From Excoecaria cochinchinensis (lineage: Eukaryota; Streptophyta; Magnoliopsida; Malpighiales; Euphorbiaceae), in NCBI GenBank assembly GCA_947683425.1, contig CANTUQ010000106.1, positions 5,889,001-5,953,000 of the forward strand: a DNA stretch of 64,000 nt, in the 5' to 3' direction. Made by a program: the position numbers and the translations under genes. The notes beneath the pieces are model-generated. The model had not been told where the DNA came from. It did not search any database and worked only from the letters and a program-made list of their open reading frames with translations. Positions 12,197 through 22,175 of this stretch are shown here, one piece after another; position 1 is the first letter of the stretch, and each line of letters begins with the position of its first letter.

Positions 12197-13984
12197 ATGA
12201 GTAGACGAAGACAAGAACAAATAGCACCTTACGATCCTGAAATCGAGAGGACTTTACACCAACAATTAAGAGCCAACAGGATTAATAACATGGAAGAAAA
12301 TCCGCTTCCTATTGGTGAAATTCCTCCTGGAAATGAACAAGTGCTGAGGGCACAAAACCAGAATCCAGGGCATAATAGAGAAGAGATCCCTAGGCAGAGG
12401 ACAATTAGGGACTATGCGGTGCCTAGATGGAATGAAGATAATAGAACAATTGTGCTGCCCAGGGGAGTGCAATTTGAACTCAAACCAGCCACCATCGGTA
12501 TGGTACAGCGAAATCAGTTTTCGGGTGCAGATGTCGAAGATCCTGCACAACATTTGGACATTTTCTTAGAGATCAGTGATACGGTTCAAATTCCTGGAGT
12601 GTCATCTGACGCGGTAAGATTAAAGCTGTTCCCTTTTACATTGATTGGAAAAGCTCGTGAATGGTTGCAAATGCTACCTAGACAGTCAATTAGATCATGG
12701 GATCAGTTGCAAGAAAATTTTTTGATGAGATTCTTCCCTCCCACGAAGACTGCGAACATCAGAAATAGTATATTAGGCTTTAGTCAGATGAGTGAGGAGC
12801 CCTTTCATGAAGCCTGGGAAAGGTTTAGAAGACTGTTGAGAAGCTGTCCACACCATGAGATAGCAATTTACCATTTGATGACCACTTTTTATTCTGGGGT
12901 TACACCATAGACAAGATCCTTATTAGATGCTTCATCAGGAGGGTCATTTATGAACAGGTTACCAGAGGAAGCTTTTCAATTGCTGGATGAAATGGCAGCT
13001 AATGATGCTCAATGGTCAAATCCTAGAGCAGTTCCGAGAAGACAGGGGATACATGCTGTGGATGAGGTATCGATGCTGAAGGCACAGATGGAATCTATGA
13101 GGAAGGAGATGAGTAGTTTAAAAGTGCAGAATGTAGCTGCTGTGGGCCAAGAGAGTGGATGGTATGAACAGGAGCAAGGTGGGCAAGAAAGTGGAGGATC
13201 AATGGGTAATGTCAATGCTGTGGGAGATTTCAGAAGGAATGACCCTTACAGTAACACATATAACCCGGGATGGAGAAATCATCCAAATTTCTCCTGGAAA
13301 GATGGAAATCCAAATGCTTCATCCTCTAATCCGCAAGTAAGAGCTCCCTTCAACCAAAACATCCATCAAAACCACGGGCAGCCATATCAACCACCATATC
13401 CACCTCCTCAGAACCAAGGGCAGCAGTACCACCCACCAGGTTATCAACCCAGGCCACCTGTTCAAGAGAGAAAGCCAAATCTGGAAGACATGTTGGCTAC
13501 ATTCATTAACAGTCAACAGCAGTTTATGAATAACCAACAGCAATTCATGGTAAATCAAGAGTCTAGATGGAAGTCTCAAGAGCAGTAGAACCGGAACCAG
13601 GATGCCTCCATAAGAAATTTGGAGACTCAAGTGGGACAGCTTGCAAATTCTATGTCCCAGAGACAACCAGGAACATTTCCTTCAAATGTAGACAGGAATC
13701 CAAAAGAGGAGGCTAAGGCAATTACACTGAGGAGTGGAAAGGAAGTGGAACCGAGAGAGGATCAAGGTAAAAATCTTTTATCAGAAAAGGAGGAGCCGAC
13801 ACGGACGGTAAGTAACTCTAACTCTAAGTTAGAAGTTAAAGAAAATGCTCCTAAAAGTGACAAGGGAAAGAGTATAGTGAATCCTAAGATAGAGGATCTT
13901 GATATTAATAAACTGCCATTTCCTGCTATTGCTAGACAGGAAAAGAAAAATGAGCAAAAAGCTAGGTTTCTAGAGATGTTTAAG
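12197..13984 (+). pseudogene. Athila gag, with two in-frame TAG stops
   Basis: The frame begins at ATG 12197 and keeps one reading phase to about 13985. The Ty3-type gag domain lies at codons 100-235 (FSGADVEDPAQHLDIF, GKAREWLQMLP, SWDQLQENFLMRFF motifs). It is followed by a Q/P/N-rich region and the NLETQVGQLANSM stretch typical of plant Athila gag C-termini. As usual for this lineage there is no CCHC knuckle. The phase is broken by TAG at 12908 and TAG at 13586. In both cases relatives have glutamine, so a CAG to TAG change is the simplest explanation. At 13985-13986 a single-base loss shifts the phase into the pol frame. Structural capsid function is known for the family; this copy is defective. 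Confidence 0.9.
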
Positions 13985-13986
13985 AA

Positions 13987-16900
13987 CTGCACATAAATTT
14001 ACCATTTGCTGAAGCTTTAGCTCATATGCCTAACTATGCTAAATTCATGAAAGAACTCTGTTCTAATAAAAAAAAATTAGAAGGGCATGAGACTGTACAA
14101 CTAACAGAAAATTGCAGTGCTATTATTATGAACAAGATTCCTGAGAAACTGGAAGATCCAGGTAGCTTTACTCTTCCTTGTGTTATTGGTGAAGATTTTT
14201 ACGGTAATGCTTTATGTGATCTAGGTGCAAGCATAAACTTAATGCCTTATTCGATATGCAGGAAGCTGAATCTTGGAGAGCTTAGGGAGACAGGAATGCG
14301 ACTCCAACTAGCAGACAGGTCCGTGAGGAGACCAAAGGGAGTGATTGAGGATCTGCTAGTGAAGGTGGGAAAATTTATTTTTCCAGTGGATTTTGTGGTA
14401 ATGGAGATGGAAGAAGACCACAAGGTGCCATTGATTGTGGGGAGGCCATTTTTAAATACCGCCAAGGCGTTGATAGACGTTAATGGTCAAACGGTTACCC
14501 TAAGGTTTAATGGTGAGGAGTTGGTGGTAGATATGAATAAGGCTAAAAAATACCCATCTGGTGATGTGAAAGAGTCTATATATTTTGTGGATGTAATAGA
14601 TGATTGTGTGGAGGAAATGCAAGAAAAAGAATTGGGAGCTGATTCAGAAAATAAGTATCTATTACATTCAATGGAGGGAGAAGAATGTGAAGAAGAGATG
14701 AGGGGACAAGAGATAGCAAGTGTGGAGATAGAAGACAAAAAGGAGAAAATTGATCCTAAAGAGGGGGATGCAAATGCTGAACTTAAACCTCTTCCCTCTC
14801 ACTTGAAGTATGTGTTTTTAGAAAATGAGAGTAAACCAGTAATCATTTCTTCTTTGTTGTCAGGTGCAGAAGAGACGATGCTGCTAGAGGTGCTGAAAAA
14901 GCACAAAGGAGCCATTGGCTGGAAGACCTCAGATTTGAGGGGAATTGACCCAAGCTACTGTACACATAGGATCCCAATGGAGGAGGAGTGCAAGCCGGTA
15001 GCTTAGCCTCAACGGCGACTCAATCCAGTTATGCAAGAGGTAGTAAAGAAGGAGGTACTTAAACTCCTAGACTCAGGTATTATCTACCCTATCTCTGACA
15101 GTAAGTGGGTAAGTCCTGTGCAATGTGTGCCTAAAAAGGGGGGAATGACAGTGGTAAAGAATGAACTAGATGAGTTAATTCCAACTCATACAGTTACGGG
15201 TTGGAGAGTCTGCATTGATTTCAGACGGTTAAATAATGCCACTAGGAAGGACCATTTTCCTTTGCCTTTTATTGACCAAATGTTAGAGAGGTTAGCGGGT
15301 AATAGGTTTTACTGTTTTTTAGATGGGTATTCGGGATATATGCAGATTCCAATAGACCCTGAGGATCAGGAGAAAACAACCTTTACCTGCCCATATGGCA
15401 CATTTGCATATCGGAGAATGCCTTTTGGGTTATGTAATGCACCGGCTACGTTTCAGCGGTGCATGATGGCCATTTTCCATGATTTTATAGAAAAATTTAT
15501 GGAAGTATTCATGGATGATTTCACCATATATGGGGTTGATTTTGAGAGCTGTTTACAGCATCTTGATCTAGTACTAGGGAGGTGTGAAAAGACTAACCTG
15601 GTATTGAATTGGGAAAAATGCCATTTTATGGTAAGAGAGGGCATAGTGCTAGGACATAAAATTTTAGAGAATGGGATAGAGGTAGATAAGGCCAAAGTTG
15701 AAGTAATTGAAAAATTACCACCTCCGACAAATGTTAAGGGCATAAGAAGTTTTTTAGGACATGCAGGGTTTTACAGGCGTTTTATTAAAGATTTTTCAAA
15801 AATTGCAAAACCTTTGTCTAATTTACTTATGAAAGATGCTCCTTTTGTTTTTGACAGTGCATGTATGTTAGCATTTGAAACTTTAAAGAAACGACTTATT
15901 TCAGCTCCGGTGATTATATCTCCGGATTGGAATTTGCCGTTCGAACTAATGTGTGATGCTAGTGACTTTGCAATAGGGGCAGTGCTTGGACAACGAAGAG
16001 ATAAGATTTTTTATGCCATATATTATGCTAGTCACACTTTGACAGGAGCACAGGTAAATTACACCACCACAGAGAAAGAACTTCTCGCGATAGTGTATGC
16101 GTTTGAAAAGTTCAGGCCGTATTTGCTGGGTGCAAAAGTGGTGGTGTGGTCGGATCATGCAGTCTTGAGGCATTTATTCGCAAAGAAGGAATCAAAACCG
16201 AGGCTGATTCGATGGGTGCTTTTGTTGCAGGAATTCGATTTGCAAATTAAGGATAAGAAGGGCGCTGAGAATTTTGTGGCAGATCATCTGTCCCGATTGG
16301 AAAATGATCGTATTGAAAAAGGGGAAATTTTAGATTTATTTCCCGATGAGCATATTTGTGCTGTATTTTCCTGTGAAAATTCTGTACCTTGGTTTGCTAA
16401 TATCGCCAATTTTCTTGCAGGGGGCTTTATGCCAAAGGATTTTACATGGCAGCAAAAGAAGAAATTGCGGGCGGATGTGAGACACTACATATGGGATGAT
16501 CCCTACCTTTTCAAACTATGCGCTGACCAAGTGTTAAAACGGTGTATCTCAGATGCGGAGACCAGTGCAATCATCACAGCTTGTCACAGTGGAGAAGCTG
16601 GTGGACACCATGCACCAAATCGAACGGTATCGAAAATTTTATCCTCTGGTTTTTATTGGCCTACTATGTTTAAAGATGTGCAAGTTTTTGTGAAAACCTG
16701 TGATAGGTGTCAGAGAGTAGGTAATATTTCTAAGAGAGATGAGATGCCTTTAACCAATTTGCTAGAGGTAGAATTGTTTGATTTGTGGGGGATAGACTTT
16801 ATGGGACCTTTTCCGGTTTCTTATGGGTATGAGTATATTTTGGTAGCAGTGGACTATGTGAGTAAATGGGTAGAAGCAATAGCCACTAGAACTTGTGATG

Positions 16901-17673
16901 CCAAGGTTGTTCTGGAATTTTTGAGAAAGAATATATTCACCCGTTATGGAGCTCCTAGAGCAATTATTAATGATGGAGGTAAACATTTTGTTAACCACCA
17001 ATTTAAGGCTTTATTGCAAAAATTTGGAGTTAGGCATAAGGTAACCACCCCTTATCATGCTCAAGCTAATGGACAGGTTGAAGTGTCTAATCGGGAACTT
17101 AAGGCCATCCTAGAAAAGACTGTGAATTCATCTAGAAAGGATTGGTGTATAAGGTTGGATGAAGCTTTGTGGGCATACCGAACTGCTTTCAAAACCTCTA
17201 TAGGATTATCCCCATTTAGGCTTGTTTTTGGCAAATCCTGTCATCTCCCTGTCGAATTAGAACATAAGGCTTATTGGGCAACCAAGTTTTTAAATTTTGA
17301 TATTAAGAGTGCAGGTGAGAAGAGACTTCTCCAGATGAACGAATTGGAAGAAATACGCTACTGGTCGTACCAACAAGCAGAGAAGTATAAGGCAAACACA
17401 AAAAAATGGCATGACAAGAAATTAGTTCCAAAAGAATTCACTCCAGGTATGAAAGTACTTTTATATGACAGCAGGTTGCGTTTGTTTCCTGGAAAGTTAA
17501 AATCTCGGTGGAAGGGGCCATATGAAGTTGTTAAAGCTGATCAGTTTGGAGTGATCACGTTGAAGCACCCGAATGGTGAAAATGAGTTTAAGGTCAATGG
17601 ACACCGTGTGAAGCCTTATTTTGAATCAAAATATGATGAGGCTTTGGCAATTGTCCACCTAGCGGATCCTTAA
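13987..17673 (+). pseudogene. Athila pol: protease, RT, RNase H, integrase, one in-frame stop
   Basis: The pol phase runs from 13987 to TAA at 17673, interrupted only by TAG at 15004 (again where relatives have glutamine). The aspartic protease has DLGAS at 14218 and the IVGRPFLNTA block. Reverse transcriptase (about 15080-15780) keeps the catalytic VFMDDF at 15508-15525. RNase H starts at the CDASDFAIGAVLG block (15954). Integrase has an HHCC zinc region (about 16580-16710), the first Asp in GIDFMGP (about 16793), the second in INDGGKHF (about 16966) and Glu in GQVEVSNRE (about 17080). There is no chromodomain. Apart from the stop and the upstream frameshift, all catalytic motifs look intact. 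Confidence 0.93.
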
Positions 17674-18453
17674 TGGTTTTAAAAGTCCAGCTGCGAACTT
17701 GTTAAATGCAGAACTTTTTCTCCACTTATGTTATTTGGTATCTATAGTTCTTTTATTTAGGTAGTTAATCCTGTTTATTTTTGTTGAGATTGGCTGATTT
17801 GTCGTCATAAGAAAATTATGTTGTTAACGGGAGACTGTTCGAGGTTTTAATAGCTGGAGTTTTGAGTGTTTAATGAAGTATGTTTGCATGTTTGCAGGTG
17901 GTCACGGTGGTAATGGATAGGTCACCACCGTGACCATGGGCGAATGCAATTTGGAATCAAAATATACATATGTCACGGTGGCAACCTATCTTGGTTATCA
18001 CCGTGACCATATGAGGAAGCCATTCTGGATTGGAAATTTTCATACCTCACGGTGGCAATGGTATTTGGTTACCACCGTGACCAAAAGGTAAGTCCCATTC
18101 TGTTTTGAGAGTGCACATGTCACGGTGGCAATTGAATATGCTTACCACCGTGACCAAAAGACACTTCCATTCTGTTTTGCAATTCTTGTATGTCACGGTG
18201 ACAAAGAAATTGGTTGTCACCGTGACCAAGGGGCATTTAAATTCTGGATTACAATTTTAAGGATCTCACGGTGGCAACCTATTTGGTTACCACCGTGACC
18301 CACGCGCAGATTTGTTTTAAAATGCCAGATTTTCATGTTTTATTTCTCACTCACCCGCACATCGCACTCTCAAACATTTAAATCTTCCACTTCATCTGTT
18401 TTTCGAACTACCAATCTTTCTTTTAGGCTCCGATTTCTGCCAACCTACAACAA
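17674..18453 (+). other. spacer between pol and the env-position ORF, holding a palindrome array
   Basis: There is no coding region here. A pyrimidine-rich segment (18340-18450) ends in CCTACAACAA at a strong splice donor (18454). The middle holds the palindrome array listed separately. This stretch would be the 5' exon of a spliced transcript for the downstream ORF. Confidence 0.6.
17902..18298. repeat. internal array of six inverted repeats, about 73-bp period
   Basis: Units lie at 17902-17933, 17973-18006, 18047-18080, 18120-18153, 18193-18225 and 18266-18298. Starts are 71, 74, 73, 73 and 73 bp apart. Arms are the same as in the LTR array. Several units extend the stem with AACC...GGTT inside the arms. 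The fifth unit has TCACGGTGAC paired with GTCACCGTGA: both strands of one base pair have changed together. The second has a single C to T that would leave a G-U pair in RNA. Spacers share only a loose ATTCTGNNTT motif. Confidence 0.95.
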
Positions 18454-19274
18454 GTAAGTAATTCGATTTTTTCTTCTTTTCTTTTTCTTTCTAATTTTGC
18501 ATTTAGTTTCTTTTCGTGTTGTTCTTTTCCCTGTTCTTGTCTTTACAATAGCGGTATGTTAGAGATCTCTTTATTTCTCCCCACTGAGGATTGACTTCTG
18601 TTTAAGCTTTGAATTTATGTTGGGGGGTATTCTAAATTCTTATCTTCATCCTCAATTTCAATCTCTGATGCTAAATCCATGAACGAATTGAGTTGGAATG
18701 TTAGGGCAAATGGGTGTGTGTATGATTTAAATTGCAATTTCTCTTAAAATTCTTGGTTCATAATGCAAATTGCTGGGTTTTAATTGCTTACTCTGTGTTG
18801 TAATGCATGGTTTTTGAAATTATGGGTTGTTAGTATGATCTTTGAGCTTCAAGTTGGTCATATAACTATCTGCATACCAGGTGTTTGACTAAATGTCTGA
18901 ATGAATGATTTTCCTGTTTTTCCCAATTTTTGCCAATATGAAATACCAAGACTCTTTCGCAATAACGTTAAAATGAGTTTATTGTTCTCATATATCCATT
19001 TTGCCTGTTGACAGTGGCTCAATCTCTCTTAACCATTGATTGCATTTTGCTACTGGTGATTCTGTGTGTCATAAAGCATCTACTCATCACCTTTGCCGCA
19101 TTGGACATATGTCATTTGCATTCTTCTTGCAGTCTGGCATCTGTTATGTTATTCATTTTGGAATAGAGAGATTGTTTAACAACTTAGCAGGAGTTTAACA
19201 TTATGCTTTATTTTAAATCAATTACTGTTAATGCCCATAGCATGCTATTGAATTTCATTTCCCATGTTGTGCAG
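18454..19274 (+). other. predicted 821-nt intron upstream of the env-position ORF
   Basis: The donor is CAA/GTAAGTA at 18454, the acceptor TTGTGCAG at 19274. Joining the A at 18453 to TG at 19275-19276 makes AUG, in the context ACAACAATGGCTCC, which is the plant optimum. Spliced env-class transcripts are known in other plant envelope-class retroelements. This particular intron is predicted from sequence only. Confidence 0.65.
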
Positions 19275-20474
19275 TGGCTCCAAAGCGTAAAAGTTCAGCT
19301 CTTGCCTCTAGTTCATCAGGACAAACGTCCAGCCAGCCTACGGTCGATATCTCCCATGTCCCGTCCTGGGTTCCACTCAGTCAGAAAACTGCATACGCGC
19401 TGTTTACCAAATGCTCGTACATTCCAACGAGCTATTTGGATTTTGATCTGTTGGAAAAGCTGGGAAAAAAATGATGTACAGCGGCTAATTTCTAATATTG
19501 GTTGGGAGAGGTTGTTTGCGATTAACGAGAAAGTCTATCCGGGGTTGACAAGGGATTTCGTGTCGACTGTGCAGTGTCGGATCGGCCGCGATCTCTCTCA
19601 AGATCCTGGAAGGGTAACTTTTTTTCTGGAGGGTACTAAGTATGAGCGCACTTTTGTCGACTTTTCTGAAATGCTAGGTTTCTCTGCCCTCGCTCCAGAC
19701 TGTTTTGCGGATTATGACAAGGAAACCGCCTGGGCAATCATTAGAGATTCTGTGACAGCCACGCAATATGTATCAGGCCGGACAAAGGCCCACCATCTTG
19801 ATACTCATACTTTGCGAATCCTACATCGATTTTTCTCACTATCTTTCTTGAGTCATGTGGACTCACCAGGGCAGGTAAATTTACCAGAAGCATTATTTCT
19901 CGCTTGTATGGTGCGGGGTGTGCAAATTAATGGGGCACCCCATCTGTGGCATAAGTTGGAGGAGATGCAATGGCATCCCAAGAAGGTGAAAAAGATTGCT
20001 TTGGGAGGATTAGTCACAGTAATCGCTAAGGCTGTGCATCATCCCTTGCGGAAACCTAAGCCACTCTCCTCCACTGCGACTATTGACAAGAAGCTGTTGA
20101 AGAACATGAAAGTCGTAGTGGACGACGCGACGACTAGACACGGATACAGATTGACTACCCGCGACGAGTATCTGCAGGGAGTGCAGCGGGGTCTAGGAGG
20201 CTTGCCCTATGAGCACGCGGACGATCCGGAAGCACCTCCAGCACCTCCAGCACCAGAGCCTGTGCATTTATCTTCACAACATTACGACGCTCTGATGGCT
20301 CGCATGGACATCATTGCTGCGTCAGTGGATACCCTTGCCACATCTGTGGGCAACATCTCAGCGTCCCAGGCAGACATGCAGTCCCAGATGGACCAGCTGA
20401 TCCAGGGATTTTTCGCCTGGACTGCACGGGCTGATACCCATGTTCCACCACCACCGCCACCTCCAAAGATATGA
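19275..20474 (+). pseudogene. env-position ORF of the Athila element (Athila ORF-1 family), one frameshift
   Basis: No ATG opens this frame in genomic DNA; the natural start is probably the AUG created by splicing (18453 + 19275). The first 66 codons begin APKRKSSALASSSSGQ, a basic and serine-rich N-terminus. The frame ends at TGA in an A7 run (about 19467-19473). One base of slippage there moves reading into the frame that stays open to 20474. That frame contains GWERLFAINEKVYPGLTRDF, the typical block of the plant Athila ORF-1 / retrotransposon family (PF03078), followed by a C-terminal part with PPAPPAPEP, an SVDTLATSVGNISASQADMQ stretch likely to form a coiled coil, and a run of prolines. 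I see no clear signal peptide or membrane segment, so calling it an envelope would be unsafe. Its function is unknown. Confidence 0.75.
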
Positions 20475-22155
20475 CCAGGGAGACCTATTATCTTTTTGTT
20501 TTATTTTTATATGTATTTGCATATTAACTGTGTTTTGTAATTATTTTTAACTTGCTGGGGACAGCAAGGTATTAAGTGGGGGGTAGGATGACTAACTCCA
20601 ACAGCTTAATATGTAAATAGTTATTTCATTTTCTTTATGTTTCTGCATGTTTGATGTTTTATCTTAATTATATTTGCATATTTTTTTTTGAGTTCAGATG
20701 ATTTGAATACTTAATTGTGGTTGTGAAAAAATTTCCTATCTTAGTTTAGCGTGCCTCTAGTTATTCCTGTTGTGAATGTTTTGAACTTTAAGTTGTGAAT
20801 GGAATTTCTTAAATATCAATCTTAGCAAACGAGTAGTTAGAAGTCTTAGAAGCAAATTGAATCTCAATCGGTCATATATCTTGTGATTTCCAATCTTTTA
20901 TGCACTATAGGCTTGTTTGTAAAAATTTGAAAAAAAAATCCAGTGCGTAAGAGTTTTTGAGTGAAGGAATGGTAGGATAATTAGAACCTTCCTCATCACC
21001 CTTCGAAACATGATAACAACTTAAACAAGTTTAGGACATGATTAAGGCAATTTGTTCTTTGACAGTCACTTTTAAACAGCTTTAGACCTACCTGTTTATA
21101 TTATTTCCATTGCTAGCCCCGTTGAGCTGATTTAGTATGCTAAAAGCGTACTACGAAATTTTCTTGTTACACTATTATTTTACCATTTAGCCTAAATGCC
21201 TTTGCCTACCCGTTTCTAAGAATTGGCCACTCTAAGATTGGGTTGGAATATCATTGAAAGTTGAATAAGAGTATCTATTGTTGAAATAGTGGAAGTGTGA
21301 GAAGAATTGTTGAATTTTGTGGGCATTATTTAGTATGGTGTTAAACTTTCCCTTATTAGATGGGTATAAAAAATTCTAGACTTTGGGTACCCCAGAAAAA
21401 AAAAAAATAAAGAAAAAAGAAAAGAAAAAAAAAATGATGATGAAAGTTTGATGAGTTTTGTGGTTTCTATTGGTCAATTTTGATGTATTGAATATAGAAA
21501 AATTCAAGTGTGGGGTACCTTTGAGTAGAGAAAGATATACTCATAATTACGGAATTGGGTTTAAAAGTGAATTAAAAGGGAAATTCATCATTTTGTTGTT
21601 GTTGAGTTCAATGCATATTATGGGTGGAGAAGTAGACAACATTGGAAATTATGGGTGAATTAAAGGTAGGATCTGGACAATTTTGTTCAGTTTGGGTTAG
21701 TTGAATTCTAGGTAAAGTGGCAAATTCTTGGTTTGAATTCTTTAACTTTTCTTGTTAGCCAATACCTTAACCTAACATTACAACCCTGGAATAAGTCCTT
21801 TTGATTCTATTATTGGCTTGAGTTGTTTAAGTGGAGATGACCCTTGTGGTTCCGGAGCTAAAGGAGAGGCGTATGATTATCCTGAGTTTTAAGCGCGAAA
21901 CCTATATGCGAATTCATTTGCATATTAAATTTCTTTGCTCAATTACTGGAATGCATTGGTTGTTTTGTTTTGAAAAGAGAAAATTGGTTTTGAGCCTAGC
22001 ACACACACGTGTGAAATTACTTGATATAAATTGATTTGAGAATTTGTAACTAAGACCCTTCTACTTGGTGCTATGATTGTTGTTAAGTTTTCATATTCTG
22101 AGCTAGAGTTTGAAATTTCAGGAATGTGGATAATTCGTTTACTCGAGGACGAGCA
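20475..22155 (+). other. 3' noncoding region of the Athila element
   Basis: About 1.7 kb between the ORF end and the polypurine tract with no coding similarity. It includes an A-rich tract (21389-21434) and an isolated G-rich run (TAAGTGGGGGGTAGG, about 20572-20587) that could be a second polypurine tract. Long untranslated 3' regions are usual in Athila elements. Confidence 0.6.
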
Positions 22156-22175
22156 AAGTCTAAGTGTGGGGTATT
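22156..22175 (+). promoter_or_regulatory. polypurine tract
   Basis: The sequence AAGTCTAAGTGTGGGGTATT lies directly before the TG of the 3' LTR. GACGAGCAAAG...AAGTGTGGGG is the usual plus-strand priming region of this lineage. Confidence 0.8.

Noticed and set aside
19203..19475. ATG at 19203 as the start of the env-position ORF
   Set aside because: The first 90 codons in this frame are unlike the family, and they overlap the proposed intron and the correct N-terminal frame. The frame becomes genuine only after the A7 run at about 19470.
19275..20474. Calling the Athila ORF a functional envelope glycoprotein
   Set aside because: No signal peptide, no membrane segment and no fusion motif visible. 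Position alone does not support that function.
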